NCBI GenBank assembly: GCA_021324685.1
Contig: JAJPIQ010000014.1
Coordinates: 1 to 34,871, forward strand
Source: Bacteroidota bacterium
GTDB taxonomy: Bacteria; Bacteroidota; Ignavibacteria; Palsa-1295
Length of the DNA: 34,871 nt
Direction: 5' to 3'
Shown: one piece after another, positions 8,506 through 16,753 of the stretch
How the letters are laid out: the number at the start of each line of letters is the position of its first letter
How positions within the stretch are numbered: position 1 is the stretch's first letter
Translations under genes and position numbers: made by a program
Notes under the pieces: model-generated
Seen by the model: the letters and a program-made list of their open reading frames with translations, nothing else
Databases searched by the model: none
Told to the model about the DNA's origin: nothing

Positions 8506-8905
8506 AAGGTCCGGTGAAGTGAGGCCTGTAATTGGAATCAAGCGACAAGCGCCCTTTGGCTCACTGTTGGTTCTTTTTTCGTTGTGCTCCGGAAGCGCCT
8601 CTCGAAACTGGTAGAGCAAGACGGTTTATGAGACCTCCGCTCCCCGATGGAAGGATTGCTCATCGAGCCAGCACGGAGATACGTCACGTTACGTGCGATC
8701 GGCCTGCGGCTCGCGATTTCTCCTCCGATGTGAACCGCCATTTTCAGGCGGTTCCTTCCGTGTGTCTTTCTCGAAGGGCTTTCTGACACACCCGTGTGGA
8801 TCGCGTCATGCACCGACACCGGCGTATCATGCACCACGATGGGTGCCCATAAATAACTACAAATTTCGGGGCTGCGGAGTTCTTAATATAATGCAAATAG
8901 GTGAC

Positions 8906-10117
8906 CTATTGCTTGCGAGCTTCGATTGCCATTCGTAGCTCCATTTCTCCGACGGCGCGCTGGTTCGCTTCGCTGAAAAGGATTTCGTGCTGCCGCAGCG
9001 CTTCGTGCAGGTATTCATTGGCTACTTTGTACTCCAGCCGTTTTGCGGCGAGTTCCGAAGCTAAAAGATTCGCTTCGTAGAGCAGTTGCGGACTGGCGAT
9101 CTGCCGCGCGAGCCGAAGCGCATTTGCCACCGGGGCCTCGGCATCCGGGATTTGTCCAAGTTTCAAATATGCTTCGCCAAGGGCCTGCTCGACTTTTTGA
9201 ATGGGAATTGCGTCCTCTGGTTCGTGAAGCAGCGGCCGGGAACGAAGCAAATAAATGAGCGCGCGATCGGGCTCTCCAATTGCCAGTGCGGCTTCGGCAA
9301 GGCTCATCAGAGCATGCGCGTGTAAGTCCTTGAAACGCTCCTGTTCTGAGATCTGAAGCGCTTCTTCGAGATAGCGCCGGGCTTCGCCGGAACGTTTTTC
9401 TGTCGTTGCCGTGTCGCCCAAAAAAATGAGGCAGGAGGCGATGTGACGGCGGTCTTCCAGCTTCCTTCCGAGTCCGAGGCTCTGCTCGAAATGCTCGATC
9501 GCAATGGTGTACTGTCCGGCACGCTGAAAGATCGCACCGACATTCAACAGCACGCTGGACTCTAAGTAGGGATCGGGCGAGCGGGAAAGCGAATCGAGAC
9601 ATTCTTCGAACGTCCGCAGCGCATTCGAATAGTCGCCGGAACGAATATGTACAATGCCCCAGCTATTCAGGACTCGCTGAATAGTGAACTCATCATGGCG
9701 TTCGCGAGCGAGCGGCAGGGCTTTTGTAAACAGTTCGCTGGCGCCGTTCAGATCGCCGGCCGCGCTAAAGACGGTTCCCAGTGCCTGCAGGGCGCGTGGG
9801 AAGTTTTCCGAGTCGCCGGCGGCTTCGTAGAGATCGCGAGCGGCTTCGAACTGCTGTCGCGCTCCACGCAAATCGGCTTTTTGACGTAAGGCGCGGCCCC
9901 ATTCCATTCTGGCCTGTGCCATGAGTGCCGGGTCGCCCTCGGCCTCGGCGATGGAAACGATGTCGCGAGCAATATCGCAGGCGCGATCGGGTTCTGAAAG
10001 ATAGAGCCCGGCCGAATCGCGAAGGAGCTGGCGGGCCCGATCGAGCGGCAAAGCGGCCGGAGAAGAAAAATCGGCGTCCGGCGACCGTTCGGCGCGAGAA
10101 AACGAATCAGTTACCAT
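8906..10117 (-). CDS. TPR-repeat protein, possibly missing its output domain
   Basis: The 403-aa protein is almost entirely TPR helices of the roughly 40-residue type found in front of histidine kinases, GGDEF proteins, cyclases and LuxR regulators ('LNSWGIVHIRSGDYSNALRT', 'LLNVGAIFQRAGQYTIAIEH', 'ALGEAYLKLGQIPDA'). There is no signal peptide or membrane helix, so it is cytoplasmic. Its last residues, 'NQRAVGEMELRMAIEARKQ', look like the coiled-coil linker that joins such TPR blocks to an output domain, yet the protein ends there and no output domain follows. Its start lies 6 bp after the stop of the DUF885 gene, so the two are probably one operon. As it stands it would act as a scaffold; partner unknown. 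Confidence 0.82.
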   Translation of the reverse strand: MVTDSFSRAERSPDADFSSPAALPLDRARQLLRDSAGLYLSEPDRACDIARDIVSIAEAEGDPALMAQARMEWGRALRQKADLRGARQQFEAARDLYEAAGDSENFPRALQALGTVFSAAGDLNGASELFTKALPLARERHDEFTIQRVLNSWGIVHIRSGDYSNALRTFEECLDSLSRSPDPYLESSVLLNVGAIFQRAGQYTIAIEHFEQSLGLGRKLEDRRHIASCLIFLGDTATTEKRSGEARRYLEEALQISEQERFKDLHAHALMSLAEAALAIGEPDRALIYLLRSRPLLHEPEDAIPIQKVEQALGEAYLKLGQIPDAEAPVANALRLARQIASPQLLYEANLLASELAAKRLEYKVANEYLHEALRQHEILFSEANQRAVGEMELRMAIEARKQ

Positions 10118-10123
10118 CCCGGG

Positions 10124-11764
10124 TCAGGCCCCCATGATCTCGGCCACAAGCTTGACGGGCGGCGAACCAAAGGAGAGCAAAGCATTATGAAATTCGTAGA
10201 GTGAAAAATCACTTCCACCTTCGCGTTCGAACCGCGCACGAAGCTCCTTGATTTGGAACTTTCCGTACGTATAAAAAAGATATCCGGGATCGAACACACC
10301 GCGCTCGGCTTCGCGACGCGCCGAGACCGGACGCAAGAGCGCTTTTTCCTCAAAGAGCTGCTGGGCCTCCGAGAGGGTCATCGTCCCGGAGTGAAGCGAT
10401 ATCGCCGAGATGTAGCGAACCACACGCACCAGCGCTTCCTGCAGATAGGCCATTCGAATGCGTGCATCGCCGGAACCCCATCCGGCTTCGAGCATCATTT
10501 CTTCCGTGTAATGCGCCCAGCCTTCGACGAAGGCGTACGACCAGAAACATTTTCCGACCTTGCTCTTGACCTTCTGGATGTGAAGGAAGTGCGTGTAGTG
10601 ACCGGGATAGGCTTCATGGATCGAGACAATTTCGAGCACCGAGCGATTCAGGCCGTGAAGGAACTCTTTTCTCTTGGCGTCGTCCCATTTCGCTTCCGGG
10701 AGTGTAATGTAATAAAAGGCTTCCGTAGCGACCTTTTCGAAGGCACCCGGACTGAACATCGCGGCGGCCGCCCAGCGCATGTGTGCAGGCGTTTCCTGTA
10801 CGGTGCAGCGCACTTCGGAGGGTATCGCGACGAGATTGTGCTTCAGGACAAATGCACGGATGCGCTCGAGCATGCTGGCCGTCTCCGTTAGGATATTTTG
10901 TTCGCTGAAATGCTCACTTTCGACGAACGTATGGAATACTTCTCTTGGGCTTGCCGTGGGATCCAGCTCTTCGCTCGCTTTGAAGAGTTCGACCGTAAGC
11001 CGGTCCATTTCGCGTTTGCCTTTTTCGAGGATCGACTCGAGCGGTTCATCGACGAGTTCGGCGGAATGGATGTACCGTTCGAGCAAGTTGGCTCCCAGAC
11101 GGAACGAATCGTACAGCGCATTCGGAAGGACGACCGTTCGTACGGCTTCGATAAAACTCGAGATCGCAAGCTTTGCACTCTGAACGGCCTCCGAGAGATC
11201 TTCGAGAAGTTTTGTATCTTCGATCTTTTCGAACGCGATCGAAGGGAGTTCCTCGAGATAGTCGAGCCGTCCCTGGAATGAAAGGAGCGCCGTTTCAACG
11301 ATCGTTCGATCTATATGTGCGCTTAAATTTTGACGCGCAACGGCAAGTACTCGAGGATACGCCTGGACACGCAGCAGGACGGAACGCATCCGGTCCGTGA
11401 TCGGGGCGAAATCGCGATCGACGAGGTGAGTAAGTTCGAGTTGATCGTTATAGACAAGCGGGTTCCATTCGAAGTCCCTCAGTTCGGTAAGGCGGAAAAG
11501 CTCGTCGCGAAGTTTCCACTCGATCGCGCGGTATTCGAAGCGGCCCTGTTCCTCGGCAGGAACGGAAAACTCAAGCAGGGCATCGAGCGAACAGGTGAGA
11601 TCGTGGACGTATTGCTCGCGGCGGGCCGCGCTGTAATCTTCGATCAGTCCATCGTATTCGTGAAGCCCCAGCGAGGAGGCAAGCGTCGGATAAAAGCGCA
11701 GATAGACCGAAAGGACGTGATCGCGAAATTCAGGGAAGGTGAAAAACTTGCGGGGCCGTGCCAT
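10124..11764 (-). CDS. DUF885 family protein, putative metal-dependent peptidase
   Basis: The 546-aa protein matches the DUF885 family. The two blocks typical of that family are visible: 'HEAYPGHYTH' beginning at His383, and 'FVEGWAHYTEEMM' some 35 residues later. HExxxxH-like and GWxxYxE elements suggest a zinc-peptidase-like active site related to M2/M3-type folds, but catalysis is unproven for most members. No signal peptide is seen (start MARPRKFFTFPEFRDHV), so it is probably cytoplasmic. It lies 36 bp downstream of the nucleotidyltransferase gene and 6 bp upstream of the TPR gene on the same strand, so all three may be one transcript starting from the promoter near 12830. Confidence 0.82.
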   Translation of the reverse strand: MARPRKFFTFPEFRDHVLSVYLRFYPTLASSLGLHEYDGLIEDYSAARREQYVHDLTCSLDALLEFSVPAEEQGRFEYRAIEWKLRDELFRLTELRDFEWNPLVYNDQLELTHLVDRDFAPITDRMRSVLLRVQAYPRVLAVARQNLSAHIDRTIVETALLSFQGRLDYLEELPSIAFEKIEDTKLLEDLSEAVQSAKLAISSFIEAVRTVVLPNALYDSFRLGANLLERYIHSAELVDEPLESILEKGKREMDRLTVELFKASEELDPTASPREVFHTFVESEHFSEQNILTETASMLERIRAFVLKHNLVAIPSEVRCTVQETPAHMRWAAAAMFSPGAFEKVATEAFYYITLPEAKWDDAKRKEFLHGLNRSVLEIVSIHEAYPGHYTHFLHIQKVKSKVGKCFWSYAFVEGWAHYTEEMMLEAGWGSGDARIRMAYLQEALVRVVRYISAISLHSGTMTLSEAQQLFEEKALLRPVSARREAERGVFDPGYLFYTYGKFQIKELRARFEREGGSDFSLYEFHNALLSFGSPPVKLVAEIMGA

Positions 11765-11800
11765 GAAATCTTAGTTCATCCTAAAAATCTTAATGGGTCC

Positions 11801-12784
11801 TTAACGTAAATCTATTTCAGAAGAATCGCCCGCATTAATGTGGCGGAATTGTCCTATGACGCTCGCATTGTCGCCCAGGATGCTGCCATCAAGCAGGACT
11901 GATTCTACGCGGACCTGATTACCGACAATACTATCGCGCACGATTGCATTTCGGACGATCGATTCCGCGCCGATCGCAGCATAGGGGCCAACGATCGCAT
12001 CTTCAATATCGGCGGTATCGTCAATAAAGACCGGTTCGTGAATGACCGTGCGAGTTCGCGGACGGCTATGCGAACCACGGTCGAGCAGAACGCGGTTCGT
12101 ACTCAACAATGTCTCCGGTTTTCCGCAATCGTACCATCCCTTTAGCGGAAATACGGCAAATTTTTCTCCGCGCTCGATCATCATTTGCAGCGCGTCGGTG
12201 AGTTGATATTCGTTCTTTGTGCGCTTATCATTTGCAACGAGTTCATCGAGGCATTCCCGGAGCAGCCGAGGATTTCGGAAAAAGTATGGTCCGGAGATCA
12301 TGAGATTGCTCTTCGGCTGCTCTGGCTTCTCGACGAGCTTCGTTGCAAATCCATTCTCCGCCTCGACGACTCCAAAGCGGCGCGGATCCTCGACGGTATA
12401 AACGCCGATGGCGCTCGTTTTCCCTTGAAGCATTGCTTTAAGGTCGGCTTCGAAAATCGTATCTCCTAAGGCGATAAGGAAAGGATCTCCGTTCGCTGGG
12501 ATATCCTCGCGTGCGATCCAGATCGCATGGCCCAGGCCCTGAGGTTCCTTTTGCTCTATAAAATGGACGGGAAGATCGGGATACCGTCCGCGCATGAATT
12601 CCTGCACGGCATCGCCTAAATATCCAACGACAATGGTGGCGCTTGTCATGCCGCTCGCAAGGAGGTCGTCCAAAATATGCGCGAGTATCGGTTTACCAGC
12701 GACACTCAACAGCACTTTTGGAATGGTATAAGTGTGCGGCCTCAAGCGCGTTCCGAAACCTGCGACCGGAATAATCGTGTGCAT
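11801..12784 (-). CDS. NDP-sugar pyrophosphorylase (nucleotidyltransferase with left-handed beta-helix tail)
   Basis: The protein (327 aa) transfers a nucleotide to a sugar-1-phosphate. The Rossmann-like domain begins with the signature 'PVAGFGTRLRPHTYTIPKVLL', where G-x-G-T-R-L-R-P and the following K bind NTP. 'IALGDTIFEAD' holds the metal Asp, and 'VVEAENGFATKLVEKPEQPKS' is the sugar-binding segment. After about residue 235 the sequence turns into hexapeptide-type repeats ('PVFIDDTADIEDAIVGPYAAIGAESIVRNAIVRDSIVG'), the left-handed helix typical of GlmU- and RmlA-long-like enzymes. Without an acyltransferase motif it is probably a glucose-1-phosphate thymidylyl- or uridylyltransferase, or a mannose-1-phosphate guanylyltransferase; the sugar is not certain. 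It supplies envelope polysaccharide synthesis. Confidence 0.88.
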   Translation of the reverse strand: MHTIIPVAGFGTRLRPHTYTIPKVLLSVAGKPILAHILDDLLASGMTSATIVVGYLGDAVQEFMRGRYPDLPVHFIEQKEPQGLGHAIWIAREDIPANGDPFLIALGDTIFEADLKAMLQGKTSAIGVYTVEDPRRFGVVEAENGFATKLVEKPEQPKSNLMISGPYFFRNPRLLRECLDELVANDKRTKNEYQLTDALQMMIERGEKFAVFPLKGWYDCGKPETLLSTNRVLLDRGSHSRPRTRTVIHEPVFIDDTADIEDAIVGPYAAIGAESIVRNAIVRDSIVGNQVRVESVLLDGSILGDNASVIGQFRHINAGDSSEIDLR

Positions 12785-12822
12785 ACGTTAGATTGCCGGG
12801 CGCACGAATTGCAACCGGTGTA

Positions 12823-12830
12823 CAAAAATA
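12823..12830 (-). promoter_or_regulatory. Bacteroidota-type -7 box of the nucleotidyltransferase gene
   Basis: On the reverse strand the bases read TATTTTTG, an exact match to TAnnTTTG, preceded by TCG. The same CGTATTTTTG string stands before gnd and before the 25.9-kb T9SS gene. It lies about 40 bp before the start codon at 12784, giving a short leader. The -33 box is weak (ATTG at a spacing of about 22). Confidence 0.55.
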
Positions 12831-12882
12831 CGAAACGATCGGTACCGGGCGGCAATCCGTCGGTTCCTGTGTTAATGATAGT

Positions 12883-13968
12883 ATGAGATCACTCCTCGTT
12901 ACAATTTTTATGTCAGTATGCGCAGTCGCCTTTGCATCGGCAATGCTTGGCGGCTGTTCGTCCACCTCGACATCGACGGTTTCGCAATACGTCGATGACC
13001 TTGCGTGGCTTCCGGATGAGTCGGGGTTACTGGCCTACATCGATAAGGTCACGATTTCCTCACTCGACGGTTCGACGATCGAAGGAGCGAATCTTTACCA
13101 TGTTTCTTCCAGCGGCTCGATCGGGAATTCGATCAATCCGAGCGACGAGCCGATAAACTCGCTGGGGTATCCGCCCATCGTTGTTGTTGCTCCGGACGGT
13201 CATTCGGCGATCACTCCTTTTTCGAACGACATTTATCGCGTCGACCTGACGGGTAGTGGTGGAGTTACCGATATCATTCAGAATGAGGGCCTGATCGGCG
13301 TTTCCCGTGGTTCCCAATATGTGTCGGTTACTTCGGTCGCATCGTCGGACGCCACGAAGCTGGTGACGATGTACCGCCTTACGGGTGGGACCGCCCAGAC
13401 GCCGCTCAACGGGGGACGCCCCTATACGATTGTCGGTGTCAATTCCCAGCGATTTTTATGGCTGGACGATGCACATTTTGCCGCAACGATCTACGATTCG
13501 ACGGGGGCCGGCGGCATTCAATTCAATCATGTAACTATTTTCGATACGGCTGCCAATAAATTACTCGATATTCCGAATGCGGAGGTCTCCCTGCATGCGA
13601 GCGCGTATGCCCCGAAAAGCGGGGACCTGTTTGTACGCAATTATGCCAGTGGGATCGACCGCATCCATCTCGACTGGAACAATCTTTTGGATACGTTGCG
13701 GACTTCGATCGTAACAGGGGATACCGTAGCGAGCTTTGACGTTTCGAGCGATGGAACGTTGCTCGTCTATTCTTCGGAAGCGCTTAGTACGAATGGGAAT
13801 TATCCGGCGTATGCCGTCAATGTGTCCAATGGCCACAGGAGCGCATTGGCTTCAAATGTGATCGCGCCAGTGATCTCACCGAATGCCGATCGTGTCGGAT
13901 ATATCGAAAAGGCCGACGCCTCGGGGGACGAGACCGTCGGAGTGATTGCAGTAACACTGCCGCAATAG
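12883..13968 (+). CDS. Lipoprotein with TolB-like beta-propeller character
   Basis: The ATG at 12883 is chosen because it yields MRSLLVTIFMSVCAVAFA and then the lipobox 'AMLGGCSS', so the protein should be cut before Cys and lipid-anchored in the envelope. An upstream in-frame ATG at 12793 would bury the signal peptide. The 361-aa product has repeated short beta segments of the TolB/WD40-like propeller kind: 'DDLAWLPDESGLLAYID', 'VVVAPDGHSAITPF', 'SFDVSSDGTLLVYSS', 'APVISPNADRVGYIEK'. These 'SxDGxxLxY' turns usually form a protein-interaction surface. No enzyme motif is visible. Its upstream region is shared with the divergent nucleotidyltransferase. It ends only 4 bp from the convergent small gene. 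Confidence 0.78.
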   Translation: MRSLLVTIFMSVCAVAFASAMLGGCSSTSTSTVSQYVDDLAWLPDESGLLAYIDKVTISSLDGSTIEGANLYHVSSSGSIGNSINPSDEPINSLGYPPIVVVAPDGHSAITPFSNDIYRVDLTGSGGVTDIIQNEGLIGVSRGSQYVSVTSVASSDATKLVTMYRLTGGTAQTPLNGGRPYTIVGVNSQRFLWLDDAHFAATIYDSTGAGGIQFNHVTIFDTAANKLLDIPNAEVSLHASAYAPKSGDLFVRNYASGIDRIHLDWNNLLDTLRTSIVTGDTVASFDVSSDGTLLVYSSEALSTNGNYPAYAVNVSNGHRSALASNVIAPVISPNADRVGYIEKADASGDETVGVIAVTLPQ

Positions 13969-13972
13969 CAGC

Positions 13973-14203
13973 TTAACCGTTCATCGCCGTCGTCCTGTGA
14001 GCATGCGCTTTGCAATGGCCGCTCTTGCATTTGGCATGCGAGCAGTTTGCCTTATTGCAGGACTTAGCGGCCGTTGCTTTGGAGCACTGGCAGGTCTTTT
14101 TTCCTTTATGCGACCTTGAAGCAGTTTTGCCGCCATCGCAGGCATTGGCAGACGTAGCACCGAGGAAAAGTCCGAGAGCGAGCAGGAGTGCGAGTTTACG
14201 CAT
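13973..14203 (-). CDS. Small exported Cys/His-rich protein
   Basis: The 76-aa precursor has a clear signal peptide, MRKLALLLALGLFLGATSANA, with predicted cleavage before Cys22. The short mature peptide has seven Cys and five His and is very basic. Four cysteines are spaced exactly five residues apart (Cys49, 54, 59, 64: C-x4-C-x4-C-x4-C), followed by HAH, and an earlier C-Q-C pair lies at 38-40. This regular pattern suggests metal binding (Cu, Zn or Hg) or a disulfide-rich peptide in the periplasm. I do not recognise the family. The gene has its own upstream region, divergent from gnd, and converges on the lipoprotein gene with a 4-bp gap. Real-gene status rests on the signal peptide and composition. 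Confidence 0.72.
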   Translation of the reverse strand: MRKLALLLALGLFLGATSANACDGGKTASRSHKGKKTCQCSKATAAKSCNKANCSHAKCKSGHCKAHAHRTTAMNG

Positions 14204-14259
14204 GGTCGTTACGAGGTTCGTTAAAACGTTCGAAAATAACCGGACCGGAGCAGTATTCG

Positions 14260-14290
14260 TTCGACGCGAAATTTATTTCCCGTATTTTTG
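14260..14290 (+). promoter_or_regulatory. Bacteroidota-type promoter of gnd
   Basis: TTCG at 14260-14263 (consensus TTTG), a 19-bp spacer and TATTTTTG at 14283-14290 fit the -33/-7 pattern of the Bacteroidota housekeeping sigma factor. Transcription should begin a few bases downstream, at or just before the ATG at 14297, so the gnd message would be leaderless or nearly so. Confidence 0.6.
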
Positions 14291-14296
14291 CAGACT

Positions 14297-15202
14297 ATGA
14301 AATTAGCAATGATCGGCCTCGGCCGGATGGGGGCCAATATGGCCGAGCGGCTCGCCCGTGGCGGACATGAGATCGTCGGTTACGATCCGAGCGAAGAAGC
14401 GCGCAAGCGGCTTACGGGACACGGCCTGTTTTCGGTCGCCTCGCTGAGTGCGCTCGTCGGCGCGCTACCGAACCCGAAAATCATCTGGATGATGGTTCCC
14501 GCCGGAACGCCGGTGGACGGTACGATCGCTCAGTTACAACCGCTGCTTGGCAACGGCGACGTCCTTATCGACGGAGGGAACTCGTTTTATAAAGATTCTA
14601 TGCGTCGGGCAACGTTACTCTCCGAGACCGGTATTGCCTACATCGATTGCGGTACCAGTGGTGGCATCTGGGGGCTGGAGGAAGGGTATAGTATGATGAT
14701 CGGCGGCGAGAAATCGGCGGTCGCTTCGCTGCGCCCAATTTTTGAGACGCTGGCGCCGGCCAAAGATAAAGGATGGGGTTATGTCGGCCCCAGTGGCGCC
14801 GGGCACTTTGTGAAAATGATCCATAACGGGATCGAATATGGACTGATGCAGGCCTATGCGGAGGGCCTCTCGATTCTAAAGCACAAAAAAGATTTTTCGC
14901 TCGATACGCATCAGGTGGCCGAAATTTGGCGCTACGGCAGCGTAGTGCGATCCTGGCTGCTGGACCTTGCAGCCGATGCGCTAGGAAAAAATCCCAATTT
15001 AGACGGCATTGCGCCGGTCGTGGCCGATTCGGGCGAAGGCCGGTGGACCGCTTTCGAAGCGATCGACAACGATGTGCCTGCACCGGTGATCACGCTCTCG
15101 CTGCTCGAGCGAATCCGCTCGCGCGATCGCGATTCCTTTGGCGATAAACTGCTGGCGGCACTCCGCAACGAATTCGGCGGCCATGCCATAACGAAGGAAT
15201 AA
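14297..15202 (+). CDS. gnd: 6-phosphogluconate dehydrogenase, short (NAD-type) form
   Basis: The 301-aa enzyme oxidatively decarboxylates 6-phosphogluconate to ribulose-5-phosphate. The start at 14297 places the Rossmann motif at the very N-terminus (MKLAMIGLGRMGANMAERLA, with GxGxxG). It carries the family signature 'DGGNSFYKDSMRR', the substrate loop 'GTSGGIWGLEEGYSMMIGG', and the active-site 'GHFVKMIHNGIEYG' with the catalytic Lys. About 300 residues is the short class (YqeC/GndA-like), often NAD-dependent, rather than the roughly 470-aa dimeric form. The stop is separated by 1 bp from zwf, so the two are translationally coupled and form the oxidative pentose-phosphate pathway with pgl further on. 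Confidence 0.93.
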   Translation: MKLAMIGLGRMGANMAERLARGGHEIVGYDPSEEARKRLTGHGLFSVASLSALVGALPNPKIIWMMVPAGTPVDGTIAQLQPLLGNGDVLIDGGNSFYKDSMRRATLLSETGIAYIDCGTSGGIWGLEEGYSMMIGGEKSAVASLRPIFETLAPAKDKGWGYVGPSGAGHFVKMIHNGIEYGLMQAYAEGLSILKHKKDFSLDTHQVAEIWRYGSVVRSWLLDLAADALGKNPNLDGIAPVVADSGEGRWTAFEAIDNDVPAPVITLSLLERIRSRDRDSFGDKLLAALRNEFGGHAITKE

Positions 15203-15203
15203 G

Positions 15204-16634
15204 ATGGCGAATAAACCTGACCCATGCCTGCTTACGATCTTCGGTGGGACCGGGGACCTCTCCCACCGAAAAATCCTTCCGGCGCTCTATGAAATGTCCG
15301 CCATGGGACAAATGCCATCCGGGACCCTCATCCTGGGGGTCGGTCGCAATGAGAACAAAACGGACGAAATGTTTCGGCGGGATGTCGAAGAATCGATTAC
15401 ACGGGCCGGCCACCAGAATCAGAAAGACATTCAAAAGTGGTGCAACGGTCGCGTTTTTTATCAGGGGATCGGTAAGGGAACGAAGGCAAACTTCGGAACG
15501 CTAAAATCGAAGATCGAAGCGCTGGAAAAAAAGCACCGCGGAACTGGGAACCGGATATTTCACCTGGCGATACCTCCGGAATCGTTCGGCCCGACGGCAA
15601 AATCGCTTGGCGAATCCGGGCTCAATCGTTCGACCGGCTGGACGCGAGTGGTGATCGAAAAACCGTTCGGGCACGATTACAAAACTGCCGTTGCCCTGAA
15701 TGACGTGCTATACCAGTATTTTTCCGAAGACCAGATTTACCGCATCGATCATTATCTTGGCAAGGAGACGGTACAAAACGTATTGGCGTTTCGGTTCGGG
15801 AATTCGATTTTCGAGTCGCTGTGGAACCGGGAGAAGATCGAAAAGGTGGAAATTCTTGTCGCCGAGGAACTGGGGATCGAATCCCGCGCCGATTATTACG
15901 AAAAGTCCGGAGCGCTCCGCGATATGATCCAGAACCACCTGACGCAGCTCCTGACGATGACCGCGATGGAAATCCCGCTCGCTTTCGAAGCGACGGATTT
16001 GCGATTCGAAAAAGTAAAGGTCCTTCGGTCCATCGATCCGATCGAAGAGAAGGACGTGGTCCTGGGACAATATACCGAGGGGGAAGTCGATGGTAACGGC
16101 GTACGCGGATACCGGCAGGAAGCAGACGTCCGGAGAGATTCCAAAACTCCGACCTATGCCTCACTCAAGTTATCGATCAATAACTGGCGCTGGCATGGCG
16201 TGCCGTTTTATCTTACCACAGGCAAACGGCTCAAGGAACATAAATCGGAGATCGTGGTAACGTTCCGGTGCCCCCCGGTTGCATTATTCAAATCGAAAGC
16301 AGGGCGGGGCACTCAGCCGAACGTGCTCGTCATCGCGATCCAGCCGAATGAGGGCTTCCGTATTTCGTTCCAAATCAAGCAACCCGGAACCGAGATGGCG
16401 GTCGAACCCGAATGGATGCATTTTTCCTACTCCGAGGCCTTTGGCCCTATTCCGGAAGCTTACCATACGCTGCTTTTGGATGTCATGCGCGGCGATCAAA
16501 CGCTCTTCGTCTCCGCCGAAGAAACGCTGGAATCGTGGAAACTGTATACGCCGGTCCTGAAGCACCGGCACGAGATCCTTTTTTACCCAGCGGGATCGTG
16601 GGGACCGAAAGAGGCGGAGAAGATTAACCCCTAA
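15204..16634 (+). CDS. zwf: Glucose-6-phosphate 1-dehydrogenase
   Basis: The 476-aa enzyme oxidises glucose-6-phosphate to 6-phosphogluconolactone using NAD(P)+. The N-terminal dinucleotide motif is 'LTIFGGTGDLSHRKILPALY'. 'VIEKPFGHD' supplies the conserved Lys-Pro-Phe-Gly-x-Asp. The active site is 'RIDHYLGKETVQN' with His183 in the expected position. Later family blocks such as 'NHLTQLLTMTAMEIP', 'VPFYLTTGKRL' and 'YHTLLLDVMRGDQTLF' are intact, and the length is normal. It follows gnd at 1 bp. The 119 bp after it contain no hairpin terminator I would trust. Confidence 0.96.
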   Translation: MANKPDPCLLTIFGGTGDLSHRKILPALYEMSAMGQMPSGTLILGVGRNENKTDEMFRRDVEESITRAGHQNQKDIQKWCNGRVFYQGIGKGTKANFGTLKSKIEALEKKHRGTGNRIFHLAIPPESFGPTAKSLGESGLNRSTGWTRVVIEKPFGHDYKTAVALNDVLYQYFSEDQIYRIDHYLGKETVQNVLAFRFGNSIFESLWNREKIEKVEILVAEELGIESRADYYEKSGALRDMIQNHLTQLLTMTAMEIPLAFEATDLRFEKVKVLRSIDPIEEKDVVLGQYTEGEVDGNGVRGYRQEADVRRDSKTPTYASLKLSINNWRWHGVPFYLTTGKRLKEHKSEIVVTFRCPPVALFKSKAGRGTQPNVLVIAIQPNEGFRISFQIKQPGTEMAVEPEWMHFSYSEAFGPIPEAYHTLLLDVMRGDQTLFVSAEETLESWKLYTPVLKHRHEILFYPAGSWGPKEAEKINP

Positions 16635-16753
16635 ACGGAGCGATGTTTAAGCCCACTGATGCGTAAACATAGTAATAATATCGCATTTTGAACCGCCCGT
16701 ACCGTTTTACCGTTTTGCACACCCCTAACCAGATTACCACAAGGACTTACGAG

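Larger units (their letters stand above)
8116..8781. repeat. 21-bp perfect inverted repeat bounding about 0.67 kb
   Basis: Positions 8116-8136 (beginning AAGCCCTTCGAG) are the exact reverse complement of 8761-8781. The arms stop matching on both sides beyond 21 bp. Twenty-one matched bases in so short a region are very unlikely by chance. They could be terminal repeats of a small mobile element or two opposite copies of a dispersed short repeat. No target-site duplication is obvious outside the arms. Confidence 0.75.
8048..8905. repeat. Repeat-rich stretch without a convincing gene
   Basis: About 860 bp between prfB and the TPR gene hold several open frames on both strands, but none looks like a protein family. 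Two of them merely translate the repeats (for example the alternating 'LAALQPRCSTASLLYS' on the reverse strand). The stretch carries four tandem 16-mers, a 21-bp inverted repeat, a 14-bp perfect palindrome at 8492-8505, a 23-nt hairpin at 8732-8754 (8-bp stem GAACCGCC/GGCGGTTC), a short CACGT-T-ACGTG palindrome at 8685-8695, and a duplicated TCATGCAC near 8807-8831. I see no tmRNA, RNase P RNA or tRNA. A dispersed intergenic repeat or a decayed non-autonomous element is the best reading; copy number in the genome would decide. Confidence 0.6.

Noticed and set aside
8053-8837. Reverse frames of 93 and 99 codons in the repeat block
   Set aside because: They translate tandem and inverted repeats and show no domain or start context; non-coding repeat is the simpler reading.
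8048-8905. tmRNA or RNase P RNA in the gene-free block
   Set aside because: No tmRNA tag or tRNA-like ends and none of the conserved RNase P core strings were seen on either strand.
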